From assembly GCA_002118135.1 (NCBI GenBank), contig BDIU01000146.1:124001-188000 (forward strand): 64,000 nt of DNA, written 5' to 3'. Below are positions 44,997 to 57,770 of this stretch, piece after piece. The translations under genes and the position numbers were made by a program. This stretch comes from Trebouxia sp. TZW2008 (taxonomy: Eukaryota; Chlorophyta; Trebouxiophyceae; Trebouxiales; Trebouxiaceae). Numbering within the stretch: the first letter of the stretch is position 1; the number at the start of each line of letters is the position of its first letter. Under the pieces are notes generated by a model that worked only from the letters and a program-made list of their open reading frames with translations, was not told the origin of the DNA and did not search any database.

Positions 44997-47900
44997 TCAG
45001 CGGTGACCCTGATACCCACGAGGCCGCTGCCGCCTATTAGGTGTGCTCCTCTTCTTCGACTGCACTGTCTCCCATTCACCTTCTTCTGTCTTGTCTGGGG
45101 AGCCTGTTTCAGATGTGCCTGGACTGCGTTGACCGCTGGGGCTTTGGGCGCTTGGGTTTGGGGCATTGGGGCTGCTGGCTGAAGGGGATGCCTGGAAAGG
45201 GCCCTGGGGGCCGTGACCGTTGTGAGAAGAGGTACCTGTGTCATTGTGCATGGATTCATTCGCTGAGCACACTTGCTATGCAGGCATTGGGAACCCAGCA
45301 ACTAGGTGCATACAGGCACACTTTGGTGCCATGAAGCCGCAAAGACTTCAAGTGACACCAATAAATACAGTGACCAACAGCAGGTCCATTGTCAGGAGTG
45401 GCTGTATGTCAACTGCACATCTGTGACTGCAATCGGTGGCATGCAAGCAGGTGCAGCCACAAAAACATGGTCAATGTCGTAGTAAGGCCTGGCAGCCTGA
45501 CCTGGCTTATCACGCAGCGAATGTCTGGATGACAATCCGACATGGCGTTGTCATGGCATTGCTGCGAGAACCAGTGCAGATGACCATTCAGACACTGCAG
45601 ACTGCGTTGCCAGTTGCTCCAGGGTCAGATGCACAAGGCTCACTGCATGGATCGACGGTACGCAACTGAAATGCATCACTGTACATGCCCATGCTTGCAA
45701 TGCAGCGCTTGTTGTGCTTATAGTCAGCCACAGTTGTCCCCAGGTTCCCACAAGGCTCCCAGCTGTCTTGCTATGCAGATTGACGTTGGACTAGGCTCTG
45801 CACACCTTTGGGTGATAACATAAGCCTGCTGCATGGCCTACAGGAACAGGGTGAGGCATACATGTTACCTACCTTGCGTTTGCGTGGGCACAGGTGCCAA
45901 ATCAACCAATCGACTGGACTAGGCAGCACCAGCTGCATGCACAACTCGGGGCAGCCAAACATTTGAATGCAAACAGAATGCTCAGATCAGAGTGAGAGAC
46001 AAACCTGCAGGAGAAGCTGTAGGGGCTTTGCCAATAGCTGAGCGGCTTCTGCTTGCTGCTGCCCCAGATGAGTTATCCTCTGCAGACTTGGCCGCTGACT
46101 CAGGCTTTCTGTTCTCAGAAGCAGGCGCTGATGAAGGTGCATCAGCAGTTTCACTTGATGCTGCAGCTGCAGCAGGTGGGGTAGATGCTGGGTCTGCAGA
46201 AGAGCCCCCAGCTGATTGAGAGGGGTCTTGGAAGTTGGGGTTGGGGTTCTGCTTTGGGGTGCCTTGTGCCTGTTTGGAAGGCAAAGAGGCCGCTTTGGCA
46301 GCGGCTGAAGAAGAAGGCTGAGACTTGGGGCCAGGGTTGTGGCCAGGGTCAGCAGAGGCTGAGGAAGTACGGTGGGACCTGGGGCTTGGGGTCTGGCTGG
46401 GGTTGGCAGGGGGGCGGGAGGGTTTGGAGGGGGAGGAGGGGCTCTTGGGCTGGGGCTCTGCTGGGGTTGCCCTCCATCCATTGGTCTGTGGGTCTGAGAC
46501 TGACTTGTTTGGCGACTGCAGTGGACAAGAAAATTGTAAATTGCAGGTGCATGTGTCGGCATTGCTTCAAACAGCATGCATGTTGCTGTGCGCCGCAAGC
46601 GTGTGACGCCGCAATCGACTCATTTGGTGACTGCGACGCAGAAGAAAATCCAGACTTGTGTTTACTGCACGGTGAAGACTGAGTGATTCACTGTTTCTGG
46701 CTCATGAAAAAATTGCCAGGAGTGCATTAGCCAGTCTGTGTCTACACTGAGCGCCAGCTGTCAAGCATGATGCTACTATTGCAAGCAGACCACAACATGA
46801 CGCGTCGTCAGTAAGACGTCTTGCATGCATTGCATGATCAATGCAAGCAAAAGGCCTCGCTAACGGTGTGGCATGTGGCATGGAGGCACAATCTGGTGAG
46901 CTTACAACTGACAAGCCTCTTTCTACGTTGTTGGAGCTTGAATGTCCAGGCACAGACTGCCAACATTAACACTGCTGGATACTAGCGATACCAGTGTTGC
47001 GGTTGAATAAACCTTCTCTCTGTCTTGCTAACTTGAATGTCAAGGCCAAACTGTGCCATGCTGACAGGCCAAAAGCACCTGTCATCAGTCCTGTCTGGAA
47101 GGAATCAACGTCATGTCGTCACTGAGTCTGTCTGACATGATGCATTTGACATGATGCGACCTGCTGCAGATTGGTGTCTGCAGGAAGGGACTCACACGAC
47201 CAAGCTTGATTACACAGCAAAGATGCCAAGTCTTCATTGTGCCGGTGCCGGCAAACATGCATGCAGATAGTGGGGAAATTTAGTGCCTTGAATCAAAGCA
47301 TCTTCAAAAGCCCTGCTTGCAATTCAAGGGGTGAGAGGCTTGCCTTGAGGTCCCGCTTGGCTGCTGCCAGCTGATGCCCAACGGAGGTCTTTGCTGCAAT
47401 TGCATTCAAGCAATGCAGAGCCACGTTGTCAGTCACTGCTGAAGATGCATGGGCAGGCAAGGATCGAGGACCTGAGCTTAATTATGCGCGCAAGGGGGAC
47501 ATGCCTCAAAGTCCTGCTTGGCTGCCGCCAGCGTTGATGCACCATCACTCAAACCAAAACTTGCAACACTGAGCCATACTGCAACACCCTGCTCGTGTTC
47601 CAAGGGCATGTAGGGTCACCCTGCTGGTGATGCGCCAGCATGCAAGAGCTGAGCAAGAAGAAGGGTTGAACGACATGCCTTGAGATCACGCTTGGCTGCT
47701 GCCAATTGCTGGCCAACAGAAGTGCGCTGCTGGCTGGCCTGCTGCAGCTGGGCCTGCAGGTCCGTCACCCTCTTGGTCAGGCTGGTCAGATCTTCCTGCA
47801 GGCCGTCCCGCTCTGCTGACACTGCCTTCACTGCCTGCTCCACCTCTGCCTCCCTGCCACTCTTCACCTCCTGCAGACAGGCATTTTACAGTCACCAAAC

Positions 47901-50900
47901 CGTCCAATTCAACTGGTGGCGCCTTGCAAGCAGCTGTGAGCCTGCAGGCCTCTGTGTCAGATCTTCCTACAGACCATCGCGCTCTGCTGACGCTGCGTTG
48001 ACAGCTTGCTCCACCTCTCCCTCCCTGCCAGACTTCACCTCCTGCATCACTTGTGCATCAGACTGAAAGTGGCATCTGTGAGTGCGACCCCTTGATGCTT
48101 TGCTCATATGACTGCACAATGCCAGACTGCAAATCCTGCGGCAGTCACACCTTTGATACTCACAACATTGCTCGCTTGGTCAAGCTAATCAGTTCCTCCT
48201 GCGGGTCGTCATGCTCAGCTGAAATTGCCTGACTCTATTGCTGCCTCCCTGCTAGAGTTCACCTTCTGCGTCAGCCGACTTGCAGTAGGATCAGACCTCA
48301 AAAGACAGCTCACAGAATGACGTTGTCGTGGTTTGCTGCCACTGCCTTGACAATGGGCTCCATCTCTGCCCGCCTGCCTGCCTGCCAAATCTCACGCACT
48401 GCAGCAACTGCTAGTTGAGGGATGGAGTTGCCCACACATTGTCCAAATTGGATGGGTGACATTCAGACCATACCTGCCAGATCTCAATCTTTCTGCAACA
48501 TCAGCTGCACAATAGTGTGTGGCGTTTTGTCACCGTGCATGCACCTGCTGAAATGCCTGCCACAGCTCAACAGTCCCAATGGCATCTAATTTAAGCAATT
48601 TGCTGCCAATGAAAGAGGCTCCCAGAAAGAACACAAATTACCCAGGCAGGCTGCTAGATGGCAGATGTGATCTCACCTCCGTTGCTGCATTGGCTTCTTG
48701 CAGCTGTATCTGCAGCTCTGACACCTGCTTCTGCAGCTGCCTGCTCTCACGTTTGGCAGATTCCTGAGCAGCTGTTCTCTGGGACCTCACCTCCTGTATA
48801 TATCATAGACCTCAGTGTGTGCTGAAGACCAACGCCAACCACAGCTGGGAAACTGAACACATGGGTGGGGAGATGTGGGGTGCGGGTGGGGTTGAAGGGG
48901 TGGGGAGTATTCAGACCTAACAATGTGGTGTCAGACCTTCCAAGAACACCATTGGAAGAGACATGCTGGGTGTGTATATTGAGTATGTTTTGACACTCTG
49001 ATGAGCCAAAATTTATAAGCGGACACAGACAACATGTACAATGTAGCGAACCTGGAGCTTGGAGTTGGCTTCTTCCAGGCTCTGGTGCACGGCCTGCAGC
49101 TCCTGCTCCTTCTTCTCCTTCACCTGCTGCGCCTTCTCCAGAGCGCTGCTGGCTGATGACTTGGCCTGCTTCTCAGCCTGCAAGACAAAGCAAATACAGT
49201 AAGGAACATATGAGGAATCAATTCAGAATGAAACATCTGTTGCTTGGTTTTGAGTTCTTGATTACTGACCCTTTTTGCAAGCAGTGACTGCATGCACAGC
49301 TGCCATTGGTCAACTTCCCTACAGCTGTAGCAGTTTGATTCCAGCACAAATAGTAGACAGTGCTTTGTTAGAATTTGACATCCATACTGCACACCAAATT
49401 TGAGAATGCTGCAGATTGGGTTGAAAAGGTACACTCCATGGAAGCACATCACACAATGCTGTCAAGAAGTAGGCACGCAAGTTGCGCCATCAGCGATGGG
49501 TGCTAAGGTGAATGCTTGGCTGAAGGCTTGTCACATCCAACAGGATGCCTTTTACCTATGCTGTGTCAAAGCCTCAAAAGTTGCATAACCTATAGGAGAT
49601 CCTGTTTGAGCAAGTCAAGCGCATGAACGCAAACACAGAGGAACAAGATGCTTGTTGCTCATTCCTCATGAGTGCAACAAGGCGTTAGTCCTGAAGCTTG
49701 CAATCTGCAGAGCCTGCCCAGACCCATACCTTGGCATCTTTGAGGGCCTTCTGCAATTCCTTGTCCTTGGCCTGCAAGGCCTGGGCATGCTTGTCAACCT
49801 CCGCCTGAATCTCCTGCAGAGCATCAAACCTGAGTCAAACACAGATCCCCTTGATTCACTTGCTGAGGCATATGACTGCTTGCAAGCTGTGTAACAGAAC
49901 ATGTGCAAACCTGAGTCAAAGCAATGCATGCCGCTGCGTAAGTTCAGCCTGTGACTGATGCCTCATGAACATCCCACAAAGCCATTTGCAAGGACATTTG
50001 CTCTCTGTGTGTGGGCTGTGTCGCCTTTGCTCAACCATGCATTGCGATGCTTATGTTGTTGATATAGTCATTCATGCACGACACTCATCATGTGAAGCCA
50101 AGGAGATTGCAGGGATGAGCACCTCACGACGGGTTTTGGCACCATCAACATCCTGCAGTTTCTGCTGAGCCTCGATCGCCTTCTTCTTCTGCTCTTCCAG
50201 TTGGTCTCTAGCTTCTACCAGTTGCGCCTCAGCTTTTGTGATTTGATCACTGGCGGAAGCTGCGTCACGCTCAAGCTCAGCAGCCTTCTGGTTTGCTGCA
50301 TCTAGCTCTTTCTGTGATGTGGCAAGCTGTTCTGAGAGGGGTTCAGATTCTTTCACCTTGGCTGCATGAGACTTGACCTCAGAGTGTGCCTCGTCAAGGG
50401 CCTTCTGTGCATCTTTGAGCTGCTTTGCAAGAGACTCTGCTTCCTTTGCTTTGGCTGTTTGAGACTTTAACTCTGTCTGTGCCTGATCAAGGGACTTCCG
50501 GGTTTCCTTGAGCTGCTGTGCAAGAGACTCTGCCTCCTTTGCTTTGCCGGTCTGAGACTTGCTCTGACTCTTGGCTTCATCAAGAGATTTCTGCACTTGC
50601 TTGAGCTGCTGTGCAAGGGACTCTGCCTCCTTTGATTTGGCTGATTGAGACTCTTTCTGACTCTTCGCTTCCTCAACAGCCTTCTGCACTGCGATCAGCT
50701 GCTCTTTGTGAGACTGCGCCTCAGCTGCTTGCGACGCATTCTTGGCCTTGGCATCGTCTAGGGCCTTCTGCGCTGCAGTCAGCTGCTCTGTCAGAGCCTC
50801 GGCCTCCTGCACTTTGGCTGCTTGCACCTCGCTCTGCGTTTTGGCGTCCTGCAGCTGACTCTGCAGATCAGCGAGCTGCGTCTTGACCGCGGCCAGCTCC

Positions 50901-53900
50901 TGTGCTTCGGACTCGTACTTGTCGGTCTTCGTTCTCTCGGCATACAGCTGCTTCTCGATCTCGCTCAACTGCCTGGTGAGGGTGGAGGAGTTGCTGACCT
51001 GGGATTCAAGCTGATCCAATTTCTCCTGCTGCTGGGAGAGCTGCTGCTGTAGGGACTGGGCTGTGTCCTTGGACTTGGCCAGTTCTGACTGGGCCTGCTG
51101 AAGCTCTTTGCCAGCACTTGCTTGCGCCAGCTGCTCCTACAACAGCACCAGAGCAGTCTACTTCAACAGATCCTCACTCACAGCGGTGCCGGGCCTTTGA
51201 GCACGACATTGCCTACAGCTGTCATGACAAGCCCCCAGACTGCGTCTTGAGAACTCAGCCACGTTATTCATGCCAAAGCTAGCATGAGCATGCTTTGGCT
51301 ACGATCATGCCATTGCTGAACCTGTCGACTGGCGCTGACAGAAAAGTCACAGTTGCAATGCAGCTGCACAATGTCTGCTTGAGTCCACAGTACTATTAGC
51401 TCATCTACATCATATTCGTCATGTGGACATGAGGATGTAGTTCTGCTCTGTGATGGTGCTGCAGACCTGTGAACATCTGGCGTGCAGAAGTGCTGGTAGC
51501 ACTGCACACTTTCTTTCGTTTTGCAAACGCAGCAAGACCTTACCCGCAGTTGTGTGATGACTACATTATGACGTAGCAGCATTGCCCAAGTCAAACCCAG
51601 CAGCAGCGGTTAAGATCACGACACAGCACAAGCACAGAGCATCCTCACATGCAGGCAACTTCAGGTCTAGTCAGATCCACTCATGTGCTAAGGCGCAGAA
51701 CGTTTGCCATTTTTGTTTCTTGACATTGACATACCCAGCACCTCAGGTGCTCAGGCGCAATGGTGCGTTATGATGCTCAACACTTCAGAGCTGCTGCTTG
51801 TGAGCTAAGGATGATCATTTTGCAGCTTTGTGCCTGCTGACATTTACAGCAGTGCATGCATGTCGGGTGGCGCAACAGGTAATGTGTTATGCAACAGCTT
51901 TGCTTCTGCTGACACCCACAGCACTGTCTGCAGCTCAGGGGCTCAGGCTCAAAGCTGTGTAATGCTGCTCACCGGCTCAAAGCTATCACTTGTGAGCCGA
52001 CCAGAAGCACAATACAGCTTTGTGCCTGCTGACACCCACAGCAGTGCGCGTATGCCGGCTGATGCAGTAACTACATTGTGATGCAATAGCATTACCCAAG
52101 TTGGACCTGGCAGCTCAGATGCTCAGCCTCAAAGGTGCGTCATAACGCTCACCAGCTCGAAGCTGCTGCTTGTGAGCCAAACATAACCATGACACAGCTT
52201 TGTGCCTGCTGACACACACAGCAGTGCTTGCAGGCAGGCTGATGCAGTGGGTACATTGTGATGCAACAACATTGCGGAAGTAAAACCCAGCAGCTCAGGC
52301 CCAAAGGTATGTCATGATGCTCACCAGCTCAAAAGCTGCTGCATTTGAGCTAGAGAGGATCAAGACACAGCTTGGTGCCTGGTGACACCCACAGCAGTGC
52401 ACGCATGCCGGCTGATGCAGTGGCTACATTGTGATGCAACAGCATTACCCAAGTTGAACCCAGCAGCACGGGTGCTCAGGCTCAGAGGTGTGTCATGATG
52501 CTCACCAGCTCAAAGCTGCTGCTTGTGAGCCAAAGAGACCCATGACACAGCTGTGTGCCTGCTGACATCCACAGCACTGCTTGCTTGCCGGCTGATGCAG
52601 TGGCTACATTGTGATGCAACAGCATTACCCAAGTTGGACCTGGCAGCTCAGGTGCTCAGGCTCAGAGGTGCGTCATGATGCACACCAGCTCAAAGCTGAT
52701 GCTTGTCAGCCAAAAAGACCCATGACACAGCTTTGTGCCTGCTGACACACACAGCACTGCTTGCATGCCGGCTGATGCAGTGGCTACATTGTGATGCAAC
52801 AGCATTGCTCACGCTATACCAAGCAGCTCAGGTGCTCAGGCTCAAAGATGTGTCATGATGCTCACCAGCTCAAAGCGGCTGCTTGTGAGTTGAAGAGCAG
52901 CGTGTCGCAGCTTTGCGCCTGACACCTGCAGCTCTGCTTGAATGCTGGCGGATGCAGTGGGTGAAATTTGATGCACTTGCAGCTATCGTCAACACAAGGT
53001 ACGGTTGACATCGTACAAACCCCAACTGGTTGACTTGCAGGTATCACGACCCAAGCTGCAGCCCCAGTGCGCACATGATAGACAAACATTTCTGCTGAAT
53101 TGAGACTTGTTCTGACAGTCTCTTATCATCTCTTCTAGTCCACACAGTTGACATCTTGATATGACGAAGGTGTTCGTGAAGGTAGTGATCAGCAGACTCA
53201 CCCTGACATCCTTCAATTCTGTCTTGCTGTCTGCCAATGCAGTCTTTAGCCTGTCCACCTCCTGATGAAGTGGTTTGGCCTCTTCAGCTTCCTTTTTGAG
53301 GGACTGCTTCTCTGTCTGAGTCTGCTCGAGGAGGCTCTGTGCTTCTTTGAGCTCCTTATGCAAGCTAGCCTTCTCAGATTCCAAAGCTGCAGTCAGACAT
53401 GACTATGCATCAGTAATTGACAAGAACAGGGTTGGTGTTACGGGTTTTAGCATCATGTCTACTACTTCACTAATGTGCCATGTGACGTCATATGTTGACT
53501 GACGGGACCAAGTGTGCCATCAATAAGGAAGCAGTGGCTCTTAAACTTGACAGCATGAGCAACTGCATTGCTTGAAACCTGTTCAGGCCAAGTGCTAGAT
53601 TTGGAAGAGTGCCACATGGCTAAGATCATGCCAATTGCAAGAAGCTCTTGTTATGATGACACTCAAATACAGACATTCATGTTGCATGGAATGCACAAAA
53701 AATATCATTTGTTACATCTCAAGTATACTGTACATGATAGCAGCAGTGAGGGGAAGAGTGACAGGTATGACAGACCTGATTTGTCATCAGCTGCCTCCTG
53801 GCAGGCGCTGTTGAGCTTGGAAACCTCCTGAGTCAACTCATCCAACGAGCTCAGAGCCTCCCTTGACTGCTTCTTGCTGCTCTTGATCTCGTCATCCTTC

Positions 53901-56900
53901 CCTTCTAAAACCCGCTGCAGCTCCTGCACCTTACTTTCTGCCTGTTCTTTGGCATTGGTAACATCCCTCAGCTGGTTATCCGACTGCTCTTTGGAGTATG
54001 TGGCATGTGTTAGCTGCCTCTCTGTCTGTTCCTTGGCGTTGTTTGCATCTTTCAACTGCTCCTCTAACTGTTCTTTGGCACTTATGGCATCTTCGAACTG
54101 CCTCTCTGCCGTCTGTTGAGCCTGAGTTGCATCCCTGAGCTGAGCGCTGGCCTCCTCACTCGAGGCCTGAGCTGACTCAAGGCTAGAGCGGAAACTCTCC
54201 AACTCCTTTTGCAAGTCTTGGATCTGACCTTGCACCTGATCAGTAGCTGCTTTTTGGGCTGCAAGGTCTGTGCGCAACCCCTTGATCTGACTCTCAGCTT
54301 CAGCTGCAGCCCCTTGTCGAGTGTCTCGCTCAGCCTTGGTTTGGCTCAAGCTGCTCTTGAGTTGCTCAAGCTGCTGCGCGTCATCATCGGCTTTGGCAAG
54401 GGCAGACTGTAGCCGCTGCTCAAGGTCAGTGTCTGTACTCGTATCAGGCTGGACAAAGCTCCTGGTTGCACCGCCCTCAAGCTCTGCGACTCTTGCTTGG
54501 AGACTTTGCAAGCGTTCCTGAGACAGTCATTTTGCACTCATTGACTCATTATTGAACACGCTTGCTAGGCAGGCTCTGAAACTCAGCCACTAGGTGCATA
54601 CACCAATCAGGATGCGCTGTCAGTGGACAGCATTGCAATATGCTCTGCATGCTCTTGCAATCTTCATGCTGTTGTCACACGCCATCAACAGTGGCCCATC
54701 GTTGTTTTGATTGGCAAACGCTGACTGTGCAATCGGTTGGAAGGCCAAGAGACATCGTATGCTCTTTGTCTGCTGACACGCAAAAACAGCTCAAGTCTCA
54801 ATGATGAGGCTGTTCATGGATAGCAACAGTGCTTGATGATGATGTCGATAAGGATCAGCAATAGTGCTTGACGATGAGGCTGATTGACAATAGTGAGGCT
54901 GCTCAACAAACAGTGACAAGCACAACACCGATACCTGACGGTGGGTCTGATTGAATGCAGCAACACTGCTTGATGCTGAGGCTGACCAAGAACAAAAACA
55001 GCGCTGAAAGCTTGTTGACAAGTCTAATCATGAATATTAACCACCACAACAGTGTTTGATAAAGGGAGTGACTTCAGCCTCAGACGGGTCAATGAGGTGC
55101 TTTTCTACCTCGCCCTGCTTGTCTTGACCATTAGCAACAGTAACAGTGCTTGATGGCTTGAAGGCGCTTGCAGATGAGCAACAGTAATGAATGGTTGGCT
55201 CATCAATCACAGCATCAGCAGCAGCAACAGCGACAATATTTGATGAAAGAGCTGACCTTGAATTCAGAAAGTCTGCTGAGGCATCGCCCTGCTTGTCTCA
55301 AACAGCAGCAATAGCACCAGGAACAGCGTCAGCAGCAGTAACAGCAGCAATGCTTGATGAAGGAGCTGACCTCAGATCTAGAAAGCTTGATGACGGTTCT
55401 GATGAAGCACAGCAGCAGTGCTTGGTAGTGAGGCTGAATTCAAATAGCGGCGGTGCTTGATGCATCAGCTGGTTGGAAAGAAGAAGTGCAGTAGTCACTG
55501 GTAAGGCGTATCAGCAACAGGAACAAGGATGATTGGTGGATCTAACCTCAGATTCTGAAAGCTTGATGAGGGCATCTTCCACCTCGCCCTGCTTGTCCCG
55601 CAGCTCAGCGCCCCTACAGGACATCTGGCGCCGCATTCCTTCAGTCTCTGCCTCTGCTGAGGTGATACGCTCTGCCTTGCTCTCAACATCAGCCTGCAAC
55701 ATGAGGATGAACATTCAGTGTTGTAAGAAGCCATTCCATGAAGAGAAGCAGCCCTGGTCTCCTCTGAAGAGGCACGCTCTGCCTTGCTCTCAGCGCCAGC
55801 CTGCAAAATGGGCATGCACATATTTGCACATATTGCTTACAGTCAGAAGCACTCAGGTGAGGAGAGAGCCTGTTGAGCGAGGTGTCATCGTTCCATTTGA
55901 CGCTGTAAGCAGACCACCTGTAAACAGGCACAGCGTTGGCTTCTGCTGTGCTGGCCCGCTCAGCCTTGCTCTCAGCATCAAGTGCAACATCAATATGCAC
56001 AGGACTTGGAGCATGCACACGCTTTGTGGCAAATGCTGATGCCAATGACAGCACTAATATGCAGGCCTGGTGAGTAGACTGTGGCATCAGTTGTCTGAAT
56101 TTTGAGTCAAAGAAGGTATGGCATGAGCAGATGACCGGCTAGCAGTAAGACCTGTGCTCTTGATATATCCTCTTCACATGTGGACAGCGGCCCCAATGCA
56201 TGAGCTGCATGTCTGGGAAACCCCTTCAATAAGTATTCACATAGCATGAGCACCCACCTGGCTAGCAGTGAGCCTCTGCTGTGCTTCAGCTAGCTGTTCA
56301 GTCAAAGCTGTCAGCTGGTCTCTGAGGCCTTGGACTTGTCTGGCTGTCTGGTGAGCTGTAGTCAGGGCAACCTGCATGTGCACAGCACTTTGTCAGGCAT
56401 GCATGCTTAAATTGAATGTCTGCTGGCTTGACCACACATCAACAAAGCCGTGACTAGCTGCCATGGTAATGCATGATTCTGCAATGTATGGTCTCATGGG
56501 TGCAGGCATTTCAGTTGTGATGTCAGATGCACAGTGCATGAGAAGCTAAGTCATAGTCATGACAAACCTGCAGTTGGTTGCGGTCTGCAACACCATCCCG
56601 GATCTGTTGACCTTGCTGCACAATGCGTTCTTGCAAGTCAGCAAGCTCTTGCTGCAGTTTGGCAGCAGTGTCATTGTCCTTTGCCAGCTCCTCCACCTGC
56701 AGTGGTGATCACTTGGTCAAAAACAGTTTTGAAGCACTGCAGGCGAGCAGCCAGCGTATCACAAGACGTACCATGCCATCGGATGTCACAGCATGTCCTG
56801 ATTTCAGCTGCGCCAGCTGCTGCTCAAGTTCGCCCTTTTCTCGAAGCACCTGACGAAAAGCCCATCAGTCGATTGACGTTGTATATAGTGTATATTCGAG

Positions 56901-57037
56901 ACGCCGACAGGCAATCAACCACTGCGGACGTTGGCCATGCGTACCTTGGAGTGAAATGACCAGAAAGCTAGTATACCGCTGCCAATGGCTGCAGCCCCCG
57001 CAAACGCGCCCATGGTTCGGCTATTGTATTGAGCCAT
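44997..57037 (-). CDS. N-terminally anchored coiled-coil protein, unknown function, 14 exons
   Basis: Exons: 57037-56945, 56849-56772, 56696-56568, 56371-56258, 55693-55547, 54517-53776, 53386-53202, 51136-50123, 49813-49730, 49177-49052, 48793-48677, 47870-47679, 46515-46005 and 45235-44997. Lengths total 1257 codons in one frame (1256 aa). Residues 1-31 hold one hydrophobic segment (MGAFAGAAAIGSGILAFW, about residues 9-26), likely a signal anchor. Residues about 32-1005 are almost pure coiled coil, rich in Glu, Gln, Ala and Lys. Exon 8 (338 aa) contains diverged ~28-residue units such as KAKEAESLAQQLKE. The C-terminal 250 residues are Pro/Ser/Ala-rich and end in an acidic-aromatic-basic tail (EEGEWETVQSKKRSTPNRR). 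The exon 12 donor is GC (CTCAAG/GCATGT). It may be an organelle or ER tether; no family was recognised. The right border is firm: the start lies in a CpG-rich patch. Confidence 0.8.
47330..47678 (-). repeat. 3'-edge copies of gene 2 exon 12
   Basis: Copies of the exon 12 end (QLAAAKRDLK; plus-strand CTTGAGGTCCCGCTTGGCTG) lie at about 47340-47390 and 47500-47535. The first keeps a GC donor (CTCAAG/GCAAGC). Confidence 0.8.
47930..48420 (-). repeat. 5'-edge copies of gene 2 exon 12
   Basis: A good copy of the first half of exon 12 with acceptor spans about 47950-48050 (CAGATCTTCCTACAGACC, then CTCCACCTCTCCCTCCCTGC). Poorer ones lie near 48190-48270 and 48340-48400. Confidence 0.8.
51780..52960. 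repeat. 180-base tandem array, about six units, gene 2 intron 7
   Basis: Units share CTCACCAGCTCAAAGCTGCT, GACACAGCTTTGTGCCTGCT, GGCTGATGCAGTGGCTACAT and GTGATGCAACAGCATTACCC. The CTCACC anchor recurs at about 51967, 52147, 52319, 52499, 52679 and 52859, so most spacings are 180. Identity is highest among the units from 52300 to 52860. It does not touch an exon edge. Confidence 0.85.
54800..55500 (-). repeat. 3'-edge copies of gene 2 exon 5 in a degenerate array
   Basis: Blocks like GAGCTGACCTCAGATCTAGAAAGCTTGATGA (exon 5 end and donor, parent at 55541-55570) recur near 55365, 55250 and 55070, with GCATCGCCCTGCTTGTCT from deeper in the exon. Between them are short CAGCAACAG-rich repeats with GCTTGATGATGAG motifs (54830-55000). 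Confidence 0.7.
55755..55995 (-). repeat. 5'-edge copies of gene 2 exon 5, two copies
   Basis: Copies of the exon 5 start (AxxESKAERxxSxE) lie at about 55762-55803 and 55932-55983. The nearer one keeps a TGCAG acceptor. Frame is open in both for about 15 codons. Confidence 0.8.
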
Positions 57038-57310
57038 CGCTGCTCGGAAAGAGCTCCAGGGCTCGAAATGTTAGATCAACGCCAAAAAACACTGTTTGCT
57101 GATTGCGATACGACGTATCCAGGAGTTGTAGTATCACAATTTCACGCGCCGCTGTGTCCACTTTTCCGTAAGCGATGCTACAGTGACTTTCAGCTGCGCT
57201 GAATGCGCGGCGACTTCCCAAGCCTGTCGCCAATCAATTGTAATTTGCTGCGCGTTGACAGCTTCTCGAAAACGTCGCGCAAGCAAGTGCGCAAGAGCTG
57301 ATGCAGAGCG
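57000..57310 (-). promoter_or_regulatory. CpG-dense promoter of gene 2
   Basis: About 30 CpGs in 310 bases cover exon 1 of gene 2 and its upstream flank, in contrast to CpG-poor introns. This supports 57037 as the true start and places transcription initiation at roughly 57050-57300. Confidence 0.6.
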
Positions 57311-57770
57311 GCCTCGAGAGGCTCAACAATCAGACCTAATTGACTAACCTAACCCAATTGACAAATGCATGCCTACTTGTCACACCAGGCATGGGCATAA
57401 AGAGACATCACATTGTGTTTCCGTCGCATGTGTGTTGCTGGCAAAGTCTTTGAACAAATGCTAAGTCATAGCAACCGGCTGTTCTACAACATCATGCTCT
57501 ATTGGCTTTCAATTTCCACACGACACATTGTCCACACAACATTGGCGAAGTATGTCCCGGCAAGCCCATCAAAGCAAAAGGATTTCGATTGCTTTGATGG
57601 ATTCCCTGCAGCTGTGACAGTCTCTGTGACACTACTAAGATCTGGCAATGTCAGTGCTGTCAACACAATCAGCAGGCAGTCTGAAATTGTTGTACTTCAA
57701 ACAAGTCAACTCCGAGACTCAACGGAACGCAACTGACATGACACAGTCTGCAACAGCAGCTGCCCTACAA
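57311..57770. other. Intergenic region, gene 2 promoter to MRG stop
   Basis: Nothing coding was recognised; a 107-codon plus-strand frame at 57413-57736 has no family resemblance and no splice or promoter support. The region should contain the MRG 3' UTR. No TGTAA was seen close to the MRG stop. Confidence 0.4.

Noticed and set aside
45987..46598. 203-codon minus-strand frame overlapping gene 2 exon 13
   Set aside because: Out of phase with exons 12 and 14 of gene 2. The alternative frame (TPKQNPNPNFQDP and so on) has correct splice phases at both ends.
51780..52960. CRISPR-like array
   Set aside because: Units are 180 bases of continuous homology with no short repeat plus unique spacer structure, and they lie in a eukaryotic intron.
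57413..57736. 107-codon plus-strand open frame
   Set aside because: Lies between the gene 2 promoter and the MRG 3' end without family resemblance or supporting signals.
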